Below are positions 33,401 through 39,882 of a DNA stretch of 64,000 nt, piece after piece; position 1 is the stretch's first letter; each line of letters starts with the position of its first letter. The translations under genes were made by a program, and so were the position numbers. Origin of the DNA: Capnocytophaga periodontitidis (GTDB taxonomy: Bacteria; Bacteroidota; Bacteroidia; Flavobacteriales; Flavobacteriaceae); the NCBI RefSeq assembly GCF_016126015.1, contig NZ_JAEFDB010000001.1, forward strand, positions 434,001 to 498,000, given 5' to 3'. Under the pieces are notes generated by a model. The model saw only the letters and a program-made list of their open reading frames with translations. It made no database searches and was not told the origin of the DNA.

Positions 33401-35843
33401 GTACAAAGTCGCTCTTGTCGGAAAAGATTTAGATAAACCTAAGAGCTCCCCTAAAAAAAACACCCCCAAAACCCCCACCGACAAGTCCGCCCCGTCCGAC
33501 TCGTCCTCAAACAAAAACACAAAAAAAAAAGCCCCTCGTACCACCCAGTACAAGGGCGTAAAAACCATACCCCTAACCGACCTATACACCGATGAAAAAC
33601 GCTTTCAAAACCGCAAAAAACTCAATGAAGAAATAGTCGAAAATATCGTCAATAACTTCAAACCTACCGACCTCGACCCCTTAGTCGTATGGTACGATGA
33701 AAAGCAAGGAAAAACCTTTGTATTGGCAGGACATCACCGTTACGAAGCCCTAAAACGTTTAGGACATAAAACCGTACCCGTAAAATACGCCAATGATGAT
33801 TATCCCACTGAAGCCGATGCTATTCGTTACGCCAAAGAAATAAGCAATGCCAACCGCACCTTAGAAGAGCCTTACGAACGCGCTGCAATCTATCGCAAAT
33901 ACCGCGATGAGGGATATAGTGAAAAAGAAATCAACGAAAAAGCCAATATCGAGGGAAAAAACCGCTCATATATACTCAACCTATCGTGCCTAAACCCCAA
34001 AGGTAGCATAATGAGCACCCTCGTACAATTCAGCCAAACACAAAGCAAAGCCGACAAAAACGAAATTGAACGTATTGCCGACTGGATAGGGCAAGCACGC
34101 CGTAACGCCCCAGAACTCACCAATGCACACGAGCAAGAAATGTTTGATTTTCTAATGAATAAAGAAGCCAGCAAGCGCACCAATACCAAAGCTAAATTCT
34201 TAGAGTATGTACGCGCCTGTTGGAATCCTTTTGCCCCAAGCGAACCTCTAAATCTCGCCCGTATGAAATACCAATCAGAGGGAGAAAAACAGTACGACGA
34301 AGAAGTCGAAAACCTAAAGACACAAATCAGCACCTATCAAGGATATATTGATAACCTAAAAGATAGGTTTATAAACCCCTCCAATAAGGACTTTGTAAAC
34401 CCCACTGCTCCAGACTATATGGCAGTGAAAAAAATCGCCGACGACAAAATCGCCGAATACAACACCAAAATACAATACTATCAGTCCCAACTAATGAAAG
34501 TCTATCAAAACAAACAGACCTATATAAAACCAACGGGACAAACAGCACTTTTCGGCAAATACCCCGAAATAAATACTTTAGCTTTCAAAAAAATGAAAGT
34601 AACAGAACTTAGAGAATTCACCTTAGAGTTTTATAGACTCTTCCTAAAAGGCAAGAAAAAAGAAATCGAAAAACACTTAAAAGAGGTTGTGTTCACCTCT
34701 GAAGGAGGTCGTAAAATAGCCTATGGTGAAGCTATGTACAGTGCCAAAGCAGCCGTAATAGAACATTTGGATACTTTAATTAAAAACTCTACCTATAACA
34801 ACTGGGGAGATAGAAAAACATCAGACAATGAAGAAATATTAGGTTATCTAAATTTCAAAAGCAAAATTACTATTGACGGCAAAAAACGCCACGTTCGTAT
34901 TGCTATCAGCGTAGATAAAGATAGGAACTTGAAATTCAAAAGTTATGATGTAGGCAAAAAGAAAAGTGTTTCAACTCACAAAGGGGTGAAACCTTTCAGC
35001 GGTGGAGTTGAAACACTTTCTACTGAAAGTGTAGCAAAAACCGTGCCCAATTCCGCACTGTCAGCCCCCGAAGTATTCGTCGAACACTCACCAGACCCCG
35101 CCACCCAGTCCGCACCGTATATAACACCCCGTAACAACAGCATTGCCAATAAAATGGCAACGCTCCAAAATCGCACCTTTGAAACATTCATCATCGCAGA
35201 GCCACAAATGCAAGCCTTTCTCGGTGATGTAGAACGCAAAAATACAGGTAGCACCGCAATCACAATCACAGGAGGAGCAGGAAGCGGAAAAACACGCTTT
35301 GCCTTTCAATTCATCAACGCCCTGGCACAAAACTACAAAGTAGGACACGCCAGCCTCGAAGAGCAACCCGATAGCAAACTATATTTCGACAAAGTACAAC
35401 AGTACCTCGACCAAACCGCACAAGCCAATGTCGAAGCCCCCGAAATAGAAAATATGCAGGACCTACAAGCCCTCATAGAACGCAACGATGTAATTGTAAT
35501 CGACAGCTTTACCAAAATACGCGAATGGAACAGAAACTTCTTACTCGATAGAGATTTGCGCAAAAAGTACAACGGCAAGCTATTCCTAATCATATTCCAG
35601 CAAACCGTAGCAGGCAATATGCGAGGAGGCACAACCTCCGAGTTCGACGGCGATATAATTCTGTACACACAAGTATTCCCCGACTATCGAGAGAATTACA
35701 TATACCCGTCCAAAAACCGCTACAACAGCACCCCCAGCGAACAATTGCGCTACAGCGTATATCACCAGCAACTATTACCCAGCGAGTCCACCCCGCCCGA
35801 CTCCTCCCCAGTAACAAGTAACACCTATGAAGTAATTTATTAG
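30423..35843 (+). CDS. Polyvalent protein: ArdC-type protease, MutS-I-like, ParB-like and RecA-like domains
   Basis: 1806 residues, a chain of unrelated domains. Residues about 440-535 form a DUF3560-like unit (HAFKWAPTAKAWQRTLT). Residues 565-700 resemble the ArdC ssDNA-binding domain, and 730-860 a zincin with FHELTHSTGH and EELVAEFGA. A MutS domain I-like unit is at 918-1010 (DAVIAADILNLQLLK). A ParB-like unit is at 1040-1160 (LAGHHRYEALKRLGHKTVP), and a further helical/beta unit at 1390-1510. A RecA-like ATPase at 1590-1790 has Walker A GGAGSGKT and DVIVIDSF. Linkers of KSAPSDSSS type separate the units. Polyvalent proteins are thought to enter the host with the DNA and counter defences; the ArdC-type protease fits this. 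Confidence 0.8.
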   Translation: MKEFIALHNRTVSRDEIQTVIALAKEQNNTEVIYRLSKILNDHPDSNRFNINIINYPTVGANSNSPLNTALAGTRHSGDYREALDECGRLKKGWHFVDGKVVKVQKRSGLLSQYTEKEFGHPFTKTLKAKFKELNWKYDRKNKRYYTPVPENEAEKEQQAQMFAFIEQEKATLEVNKPEKSPKTPSDKSAPSDSSSKTYTAETFAKDLDFNTIKRSYSWISFDPDAHAERDIKQWGEMFYSLYNSLSGEAKKQGVLEKYNSAFNNGYNSLLKLEREIIATRSKTFSTAITGGAGITEKQISTNEKRMRLQIEKSELWSQKYDKLYNILEKIAKNKPADLYQEGDVIKSTDNNATTKLQQKLKMLQDRKTMLKNGVVAAKEYQKNKDLSVFKKYNIDKETTKTIVNHIDKGGKPTEKDMYNWFTMPYLNRDIKEVEKRIAILGKNQSQGEKETLIEGGKIVYNGEAQRLQIFFDGIPSKEVREALKSHAFKWAPTAKAWQRTLTENAKYAVNQYLIKTGILKLRTALSAPHQEDEIAFLSAAGIEYFPEAPDDETQGLGKPVPAADIYKMVTDKIIGMLKSASPTDYHRAWKDDVFFIPINYASKKPYRGVNRLLLQERIGFAGAFRNPYFLTFKQIKKHKGTLKKGAKGYEVIYYSIRYVVPADKNSGRKAYSSTNAQKVLDFLHKYNLPESEVTRIPMIRYYNVYNGADIENIDFKLDELQIGRAVPDSATENRAAQLIVENYPNPPAIKHEGNQAYYNPASDYIKLPKQEQFDTINDYYRTLFHELTHSTGHNKRLNRGIHLMLEKDDYAKEELVAEFGAVFLSAWAGIMWYNNKNHAAYLKGWNSAIKEAQNDNKFLMRAASLAQQATDYILALDKDGNPAFLKKLQGKKAPKNTPKTPTDKSAPSDSSSNKNIFLEEYRQLKSKYPEHLIIVSMEDQQNYTMYGKDAVIAADILNLQLLKLKRNDEFSISVGFKYKNLREYLEKLVKAGYKVALVGKDLDKPKSSPKKNTPKTPTDKSAPSDSSSNKNTKKKAPRTTQYKGVKTIPLTDLYTDEKRFQNRKKLNEEIVENIVNNFKPTDLDPLVVWYDEKQGKTFVLAGHHRYEALKRLGHKTVPVKYANDDYPTEADAIRYAKEISNANRTLEEPYERAAIYRKYRDEGYSEKEINEKANIEGKNRSYILNLSCLNPKGSIMSTLVQFSQTQSKADKNEIERIADWIGQARRNAPELTNAHEQEMFDFLMNKEASKRTNTKAKFLEYVRACWNPFAPSEPLNLARMKYQSEGEKQYDEEVENLKTQISTYQGYIDNLKDRFINPSNKDFVNPTAPDYMAVKKIADDKIAEYNTKIQYYQSQLMKVYQNKQTYIKPTGQTALFGKYPEINTLAFKKMKVTELREFTLEFYRLFLKGKKKEIEKHLKEVVFTSEGGRKIAYGEAMYSAKAAVIEHLDTLIKNSTYNNWGDRKTSDNEEILGYLNFKSKITIDGKKRHVRIAISVDKDRNLKFKSYDVGKKKSVSTHKGVKPFSGGVETLSTESVAKTVPNSALSAPEVFVEHSPDPATQSAPYITPRNNSIANKMATLQNRTFETFIIAEPQMQAFLGDVERKNTGSTAITITGGAGSGKTRFAFQFINALAQNYKVGHASLEEQPDSKLYFDKVQQYLDQTAQANVEAPEIENMQDLQALIERNDVIVIDSFTKIREWNRNFLLDRDLRKKYNGKLFLIIFQQTVAGNMRGGTTSEFDGDIILYTQVFPDYRENYIYPSKNRYNSTPSEQLRYSVYHQQLLPSESTPPDSSPVTSNTYEVIY
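30597..30620. repeat. Small palindromic repeat within the polyvalent gene
   Basis: GTAGGGGCGAAT-AGC-AATTCGCCC, translated in frame as VGANSNSP. The same palindrome is at 54648 with the product VGANGNSP. Confidence 0.65.
33109..33520. repeat. Duplicated linker DNA flanking the MutS-I-like domain
   Basis: About 60 bases at 33109-33171 and 33459-33520 are nearly identical, encoding TPTDKSAPSDSSSNKN. They exactly enclose the MutS-like module. A third, shorter copy is at 30977-31012. They could act as recombination points for module exchange. Confidence 0.75.
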
Positions 35844-35846
35844 AAT

Positions 35847-36050
35847 ATGAGCACCACAGTAGTAACCAAAGTAGTATCCTACCAAGTAGGCGTAGATATA
35901 TTAGGCTTCCCCATATATCACGAACACCTATTTACCGAAGAACACATCACCGAAGATCACACCAAAAAACACGGCAAGAATATGACCAAGCACCACCGCA
36001 CACACACCGTCGTACCCCGCATATTCGCCTACATCGTAAAACAATTTTAG
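35847..36050 (+). CDS. Small His-rich protein
   Basis: 67 residues, 3 bases after the polyvalent gene. The sequence is rich in His and Thr (YHEHLFTEEHITEDHTKKHG, then NMTKHHRTHT), with hydrophobic ends. It may bind a metal or interact with DNA. No family recognised. Confidence 0.5.
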   Translation: MSTTVVTKVVSYQVGVDILGFPIYHEHLFTEEHITEDHTKKHGKNMTKHHRTHTVVPRIFAYIVKQF

Positions 36051-36073
36051 TAACCAATAAATAATTATTTAAT

Positions 36074-36196
36074 ATGGCAACAACCCGTAAAGTAGGCTTA
36101 AAAGCCAATGGAAAATTAAAAAAAGGATTCCGTTACAACGAAAACGGACGAATCGTTAAAGCCAAGGCTACCACCGCCAAACGCAAAAAACGCTAA
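36074..36196 (+). CDS. Very small, highly basic protein (probable DNA condensing protein)
   Basis: 40 residues, with 14 or so Lys/Arg (LKANGKLKKGFRYNENG, then KAKATTAKRKKR). It begins ATG 36074 after an AT-rich spacer and is the last gene before the late terminator. Small basic peptides of this sort package DNA in the virions of several virus groups. Too short for standard calling; the coding signal is strong. Confidence 0.65.
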   Translation: MATTRKVGLKANGKLKKGFRYNENGRIVKAKATTAKRKKR

Positions 36197-36208
36197 TACC
36201 CCTTTTCT

Positions 36209-36233
36209 CCAGCCCCGTAAGGCTGGTTTTTTT
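36209..36233 (+). terminator. Terminator of the late operon
   Basis: CCAGCC-CCGTAA-GGCTGG followed by seven T. It lies 13 bases after the last late gene. Confidence 0.9.
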
Positions 36234-36261
36234 CTAACAAACATTAAAAAACAACAACATT

Positions 36262-36477
36262 ATGAGCATTAGCACCTTTTTAACAATCATTATCTTTGAA
36301 ATCACTTTTACTTGTCTTTTCCTTTTCTTATGGATACTCCATAATTTTGACAAAATAAGTGATAAACAACGCGATTTAGAGCTACAAGTTAAAGATTTAG
36401 AGCGTGAATTTGAAATTTTTAAAAAAGAATTGCAATTGATAATGAGTAAATTACAAAAAACTTTCACTCCCAAGTGA
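36262..36477 (+). CDS. Small membrane protein with coiled coil
   Basis: 71 residues: one or two N-terminal hydrophobic segments (FLTIIIFEITFTCLFLFLWI), then a heptad coiled coil (QRDLELQVKDLEREFEIF). It stands alone between two terminators. Unknown; a Rz-like or exclusion role can be imagined but nothing shows it. Confidence 0.55.
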   Translation: MSISTFLTIIIFEITFTCLFLFLWILHNFDKISDKQRDLELQVKDLEREFEIFKKELQLIMSKLQKTFTPK

Positions 36478-36488
36478 AAGTTTTTTTT
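36459..36488 (+). terminator. Terminator after the small membrane gene
   Basis: AACTTTCACT-CCCA-AGTGAAAGTT followed by T-run; the stop codon lies within the hairpin. Confidence 0.85.
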
Positions 36489-36830
36489 GCTTTTTGCTTG
36501 CAAAAAACACCTATTTTTTACCCTTACGCACACACACGCACACACACGAATGAACTCCTCTCTGCATTCCACGAACCTCACCTACATACAACACCCATTT
36601 CCACTCCCTGCAACATCATATAAAGAGGGGACTTTTACCCTTTGCATACAAAACTCCCCGCACCCAAAAGATATTACATACAGTGAAAAATTAAGTTTGT
36701 AGGCGGTTTTGTATGCTTGTTAGTGTGTTGTATTTCAGAGTTTTATATATGTTTTTTGTCCTCTGCATACAAAACATACGATAAAAAAGGCATTTTCACA
36801 GCCTCACGCACACACACGCACACACGCACA
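36489..36830. repeat. Right-end non-coding region with GCATACAAA sites and CACACACG tracts
   Basis: Exact GCATACAAA at 36644-36652 and 36765-36773, with an inverted copy at 36708-36716. CA/CG tracts of the kind ACGCACACACACG lie at 36526-36548 and 36805-36830. The 9-mer also clusters at the left end. No convincing gene is seen here; open frames in it are low in coding character. Confidence 0.55.
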
Positions 36831-38051
36831 TCAGAACGCAAACGAAGCCCTCTTAACAGTTTCATCAGCAAATTTATTACGGGCGGTGTAGCTTTCCGTA
36901 ATCTTCAAATCGTAGTGTCGTGCTTGGTCGCGTACCTTAATAGCAGGAATACCACTATTGAGCAGGTCTGTAATCCCAGTATCTTTCAGCGAGTAAAACT
37001 GGAATTTGCTATCAAACTTGTGCAGCTTGCGAAACTTAGCCCACTCGTCCGAAATCTTTTTAGGGTTTATTTGGGTAGGACCAGCTTTAAACTTATCGGT
37101 GCTAAAAAGGTAGTCGCTATTATTTGCCGTGGTGAGGTGCTGGGCAAGGTCTGGCAAAAACACATCTGGTATGGTAACGCTTTCGGTTTTTCGGTTTTTA
37201 GAATTTGTGCCGTCAATTACTATATAGCCACCGTGCAAATATACATCACTTACTTTCAGCTTTGTCAGTTCAGTGCGCCGTATAAAGCAGTAATAAGTAA
37301 GCATACAAAGCACGTAGTAATGAAAATTTGTCTCGCGTAGTGTCTTCACTTTTGCTTTAATATCCACCGCCAACACTTCACGTTTCTTTTGCACCTTAGC
37401 TTTAGGTTTGATACTTTCAGCAGGATTTGCATTGATAAAGTTTTTGGTTTTGCACCAAAGAAAGAAAGTATTTAAGAATTTCAAGTGATTATTATAGGTA
37501 CGTGCACTGTTTTTTCTATCGTAGAACAAATAATCTAAATAATTCTGAATTACAAATGTGTCTATTTCGATTACAAACTTAACCAATAGCTTTTTATCTT
37601 TTAGGTATTTTAGCAATAAATCAAGAAAAGACTTATAAGAGCGTAACGTATCAGTACGTTTTACCCCCTCTTCTACTTCACGTTCTTGCATTTTAAGAAA
37701 TAAATCAGCACAATATTCTAATGATTTGTATTTTACATTTGTATCCTCATAGAAAGGAGACCAGCCATTATCTAATTTTTGATTGATAGAAGCGATCATC
37801 TTTTTGGCGTACTTTTCACGCTCGCGAGTTGGGGAGAGGGGAGGCACACGTTTGCGAAAACGTTTAAACTCATTTTGAGTCGGAATTTTGGCGTAGAAGA
37901 CTATAAACCAATTTTCTTTAACACCTTTCTGTAAGACAGCAGGCTTGTAGTCAATAAATATCGTGCGATGAGGCACATTTTTTTCAGTTGTAGACATTTT
38001 TTTATTTATGGCTATCTTCCTCGTGCAGGGAAATAGCCACAAAACTGACAC
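36831..38051 (-). CDS. int: Tyrosine recombinase (integrase) of element A
   Basis: 406 residues. Residues 20-120 are the arm-binding region, 120-215 the SAM-like core-binding domain (YKSFLDLLLKYLKDKKLLV), and the rest the catalytic domain. The visible catalytic residues are Arg in IRRTELTKL, Lys in the beta hairpin (GTNSKNRK), SLKDTGITDLL (the HxxR box in its Bacteroidetes form), QARHYDL and Tyr in ITESYTAR. It inserts the element at the tRNA-Met end and is encoded 19 bases from the right repeat, the usual place. Length is normal for Bacteroidetes phage integrases. Confidence 0.92.
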   Translation of the reverse strand: MSVLWLFPCTRKIAINKKMSTTEKNVPHRTIFIDYKPAVLQKGVKENWFIVFYAKIPTQNEFKRFRKRVPPLSPTREREKYAKKMIASINQKLDNGWSPFYEDTNVKYKSLEYCADLFLKMQEREVEEGVKRTDTLRSYKSFLDLLLKYLKDKKLLVKFVIEIDTFVIQNYLDYLFYDRKNSARTYNNHLKFLNTFFLWCKTKNFINANPAESIKPKAKVQKKREVLAVDIKAKVKTLRETNFHYYVLCMLTYYCFIRRTELTKLKVSDVYLHGGYIVIDGTNSKNRKTESVTIPDVFLPDLAQHLTTANNSDYLFSTDKFKAGPTQINPKKISDEWAKFRKLHKFDSKFQFYSLKDTGITDLLNSGIPAIKVRDQARHYDLKITESYTARNKFADETVKRASFAF

Positions 38052-38069
38052 AGCTATTTTAAAAAACTT

Positions 38070-38124
38070 GGCGTAATTAGTTGATTATCAAACTAATTAC
38101 GCCTATTTTGTAGCGGGAACTGGA
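38070..38124. repeat. attR-like 55-bp direct repeat (right copy)
   Basis: Identical to 9859-9913. On the minus strand it is tRNA 3' end, then CAAAATA, then a terminator hairpin with a T-run (CGCCAAGTTTTTT). On its right the tRNA sequence goes on to the anticodon loop. Confidence 0.9.
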
Positions 38125-38152
38125 CTCGAACCAGTGACCTTCGGGTTATGAG
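38111..38152 (-). pseudogene. 3' half of a tRNA-Met (CAT), broken at the anticodon loop
   Basis: The minus strand reads CTCATAA (anticodon loop with CAT), CCCGA (3' anticodon stem), variable AGGTC, T-arm ACTGG-TTCGAGT-CCAGT, then acceptor strand and A. The matching 5' stem TCGGG is absent: the preceding bases are TTTTAAA. So only the 3' half is present. It is best explained as the attachment-site remnant at the left edge of element B. Confidence 0.8.
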
Positions 38153-38304
38153 TTTAAAACTATATAGTTTAAAAATTCATAACTTTTTGTTTTACAATAC
38201 TATAAAAACTGATAAACTTGTTAAAAATATAGTGGTTTGTATGCGTTATTAGTATTCGTTTTATCTACCTTTTAGGGTAAAAATCAATTACTTTAGGTAT
38301 GTTT

Positions 38305-38931
38305 TTATGCGGTTTTTCTATCCACATTTTCGGTTGAATAAGTGCGTTTTTTTAATTCTTCAACCTCCTGCTTCAATCGTTTTATTTCTTCATCTTTATT
38401 TTCAGCTACTTCTTTAAAAATAGCACCATACCCTAATATCAACCAAAGAGGTCTAATTTCAGGAATATTGTCCATTATTTTTTCTAAAAGACTTGCAGGA
38501 GTAGGTTTGTTGCCTGAAATAAGTGAAACTAACTCAACATAATCAACATTTATCAATTCTGATAAATCTTGATAATTCATATTTTTTACTCTACAAAGTT
38601 CATCCAAACGCAATCCTAATCTTTCTAAGGATGTTTTATCGTGATTTGGACTATTATACCTGCTTAAATCATCTACTATCCAATTTTCAGGTTCTAAAAC
38701 AGGTTCTTCAAACATATTTCCTTCTCCTGTTTCTAACCATTTTATATTAATAGAAAATTCTTTTTTTAGAGTTTTTTTTATAGATAATGAAACTTTTATT
38801 CCCTTTTTCTCTCTATAAATATCACTCAAACTGCCTTGTTTTATTCCTAAAGCTTCGGCAAAATCCTTTTGAGAACTAAAACCTAACTTTTTTTGAACTT
38901 CAATTAACCTTTGATTTTCAGATGTTTCCAT
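38305..38931 (-). CDS. Repressor of element B with two helix-turn-helix units
   Basis: 208 residues. The first XRE-like unit is at residues 8-65 (KKLGFSSQKDFAEALGIKQ, then GSLSDIYREKKG), with NIKWLETGEGNMF after it. A second unit at about 100-165 (LGLRLDELCRVKNMNYQDLS, then DYVELVSLISGNKP) is followed by LWLILGYGAIF, and a coiled coil ends the protein (EEIKRLKQEVEELKKRT). Double-HTH repressors of this type are found in Bacteroidetes prophages. It is divergent from the early promoter at 38.97 kb. Confidence 0.8.
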   Translation of the reverse strand: METSENQRLIEVQKKLGFSSQKDFAEALGIKQGSLSDIYREKKGIKVSLSIKKTLKKEFSINIKWLETGEGNMFEEPVLEPENWIVDDLSRYNSPNHDKTSLERLGLRLDELCRVKNMNYQDLSELINVDYVELVSLISGNKPTPASLLEKIMDNIPEIRPLWLILGYGAIFKEVAENKDEEIKRLKQEVEELKKRTYSTENVDRKTA

Positions 38932-38960
38932 ATAAATATATTTTTTTCTTCAAAAATAAT

Positions 38961-39002
38961 TCTATAAAAATTTTGTAATATATAGAATGTTCTTTACTTT
39001 TG
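38961..39002 (+). promoter_or_regulatory. Early promoter and operator of element B
   Basis: TTTG at 38972-38975, 19 bases, TACTTTTG at 38995-39002. An inverted repeat TTCTATA ... TATAGAA (38960-38987) covers the TTTG. TCTATAAAAATTT at 38961 is shared exactly with element A (11392). Confidence 0.7.
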
Positions 39003-39053
39003 CCCTCGCAAAACTGCCTATGCAACTTTGCAGGGGTAAAATTATAGAATAAA

Positions 39054-39272
39054 ATGAATTTGACCAAAGAAATTATTAATTTTTTCTCTGAGAAAGGAGA
39101 AAAGCAAACAAGAAGAATGCAACTTGCATTAGCTATTGGTGTTAGTTATGATACTGTAAATAGGTACATAGATAACAATAATAAGAAACTTGACACTACA
39201 AAATGTAGAAGTGCACTTGTTGAAATTACAGGAGTACCAAATGAGAAACTGTTTGAAATGTCTAACCTTTAA
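39054..39272 (+). CDS. Cro-like small regulator
   Basis: 72 residues. The pattern KQTRRMQLALAIGVSYDTVN reads as a helix-turn-helix, and the protein is the first rightward gene opposite the repressor, which is the Cro position. A GVPNEKLFEM end is similar to XRE proteins. It probably controls the switch to lytic growth. Confidence 0.65.
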   Translation: MNLTKEIINFFSEKGEKQTRRMQLALAIGVSYDTVNRYIDNNNKKLDTTKCRSALVEITGVPNEKLFEMSNL

Positions 39273-39283
39273 ATCTATACGTT

Positions 39284-39400
39284 ATGTTTAAACGAATCAC
39301 TTATTATCATCTCGACCAAGATTGTCGTTTGTGCCGTGTAGAGTTGCACACAATCCTTTTTGGTTTTGTTATCAGTCGCCAGTTTTGCGATGTGATATAA
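39284..39400 (+). CDS. Possible 38-residue protein
   Basis: ATG 39284 to TAA 39400: HLDQDCRLCRVELHTILFG and a short end. The Cys pair and hydrophobic end are the only visible traits. It fills the gap between two early genes. Weakly supported. Confidence 0.3.
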   Translation: MFKRITYYHLDQDCRLCRVELHTILFGFVISRQFCDVI

Positions 39401-39417
39401 CTATTAAATGTTTTTCA

Positions 39418-39648
39418 ATGAATGCTGAAACAGTGTACAAGGTTGCCCAGGCGTTGGATAATACCCAACGAGAACGCTTGCGCCAACTATTGAATACCAA
39501 TGTAGAAAGCATTCCAACAACTAAAAAGAAAAAGAAGAAACAACTATGGGACGAAAACGAGTTAAGAGAGCGAATCATCGCCGATTTCCAAAGAAGAGCA
39601 AGAGAGTTCAAAAACAAATACACCCTCCTCACCTCCTCTTCGAGGTAG
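39418..39648 (+). CDS. Small basic early protein
   Basis: 76 residues from ATG 39418; the open frame reaches back to 39322 but earlier codons look non-coding. It is helical (ETVYKVAQALDNTQRERLRQ) with a Lys run and an Arg/Glu-rich end (ELRERIIADFQRRAREF). It may bind DNA. The end overlaps the next frame by about 100 bases. Confidence 0.5.
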   Translation: MNAETVYKVAQALDNTQRERLRQLLNTNVESIPTTKKKKKKQLWDENELRERIIADFQRRAREFKNKYTLLTSSSR

Positions 39649-39863
39649 CTCCGATAAGTGCTACTGCTAAAGTAAAGACTACCTATAAGGTGTCGGCTGA
39701 AAAGCGGAAGATATACAATAACACTTACCGACTAAAATGCAAAGGGTATAGAGTAGAACCGCACAAACATACTATCTATGCCTATAACGAAGAAGTAATG
39801 AACACTACACAAGCCAAGAACTTAATGAAACTCGGCTTTGTAGTACAATTAGAAATACAATAA
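39546..39863 (+). CDS. Hypothetical protein, start uncertain
   Basis: 105 residues if the ATG at 39546 is used. The first 30 residues overlap another gene and are Arg/Lys-rich, so the real start could be later. The C-terminal 70 residues are well formed (VKTTYKVSAEKRKIYNNTYR, then HTIYAYNEEVMNTTQAKNLM). The last bases (FVVQLEIQ) lie in the 44-bp repeat that recurs before the second recombinase. Unknown function. Confidence 0.5.
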   Translation: MGRKRVKRANHRRFPKKSKRVQKQIHPPHLLFEVAPISATAKVKTTYKVSAEKRKIYNNTYRLKCKGYRVEPHKHTIYAYNEEVMNTTQAKNLMKLGFVVQLEIQ

Positions 39864-39882
39864 CTATGGTATACGGATATAT
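39839..39882. repeat. 44-bp direct repeat, first copy (second at 40536-40579)
   Basis: The two copies are identical and each covers the last codons of a gene end, the gap and the first seven codons of a recombinase gene (ATGGTATACGGATATAT). They mark a tandem duplication or recombination boundary. Confidence 0.85.

Larger units (their letters stand above)
9859..38124. mobile_element. Element A: 28.2 kb integrated tailless-phage-like element
   Basis: The element is bounded by 55-bp direct repeats at a tRNA-Met 3' end. Its integrase gene lies next to the right repeat, its repressor near the left end, and its replication and late genes all read rightward. It encodes lysis functions, a primase-helicase and a polyvalent protein. 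No terminase, portal, HK97 capsid, tape measure or tail fibre is visible. Many small one-span membrane proteins, small beta-rich proteins and a transglutaminase-like protein take their place. That pattern is expected of a membrane-containing, tailless virus. The phage assignment is an inference; the boundaries are seen directly. Confidence 0.85.

Noticed and set aside
35250-35843. DNA-packaging ATPase (A32/FtsK type) at the end of the polyvalent protein
   Set aside because: Walker A GGAGSGKT and the following order look RecA/RadA-like and not FtsK/A32-like; packaging use cannot be supported from sequence alone.
38111-38152. A functional tRNA-Met gene
   Set aside because: Only the 3' half from the anticodon loop is present; the 5' half is not found upstream.
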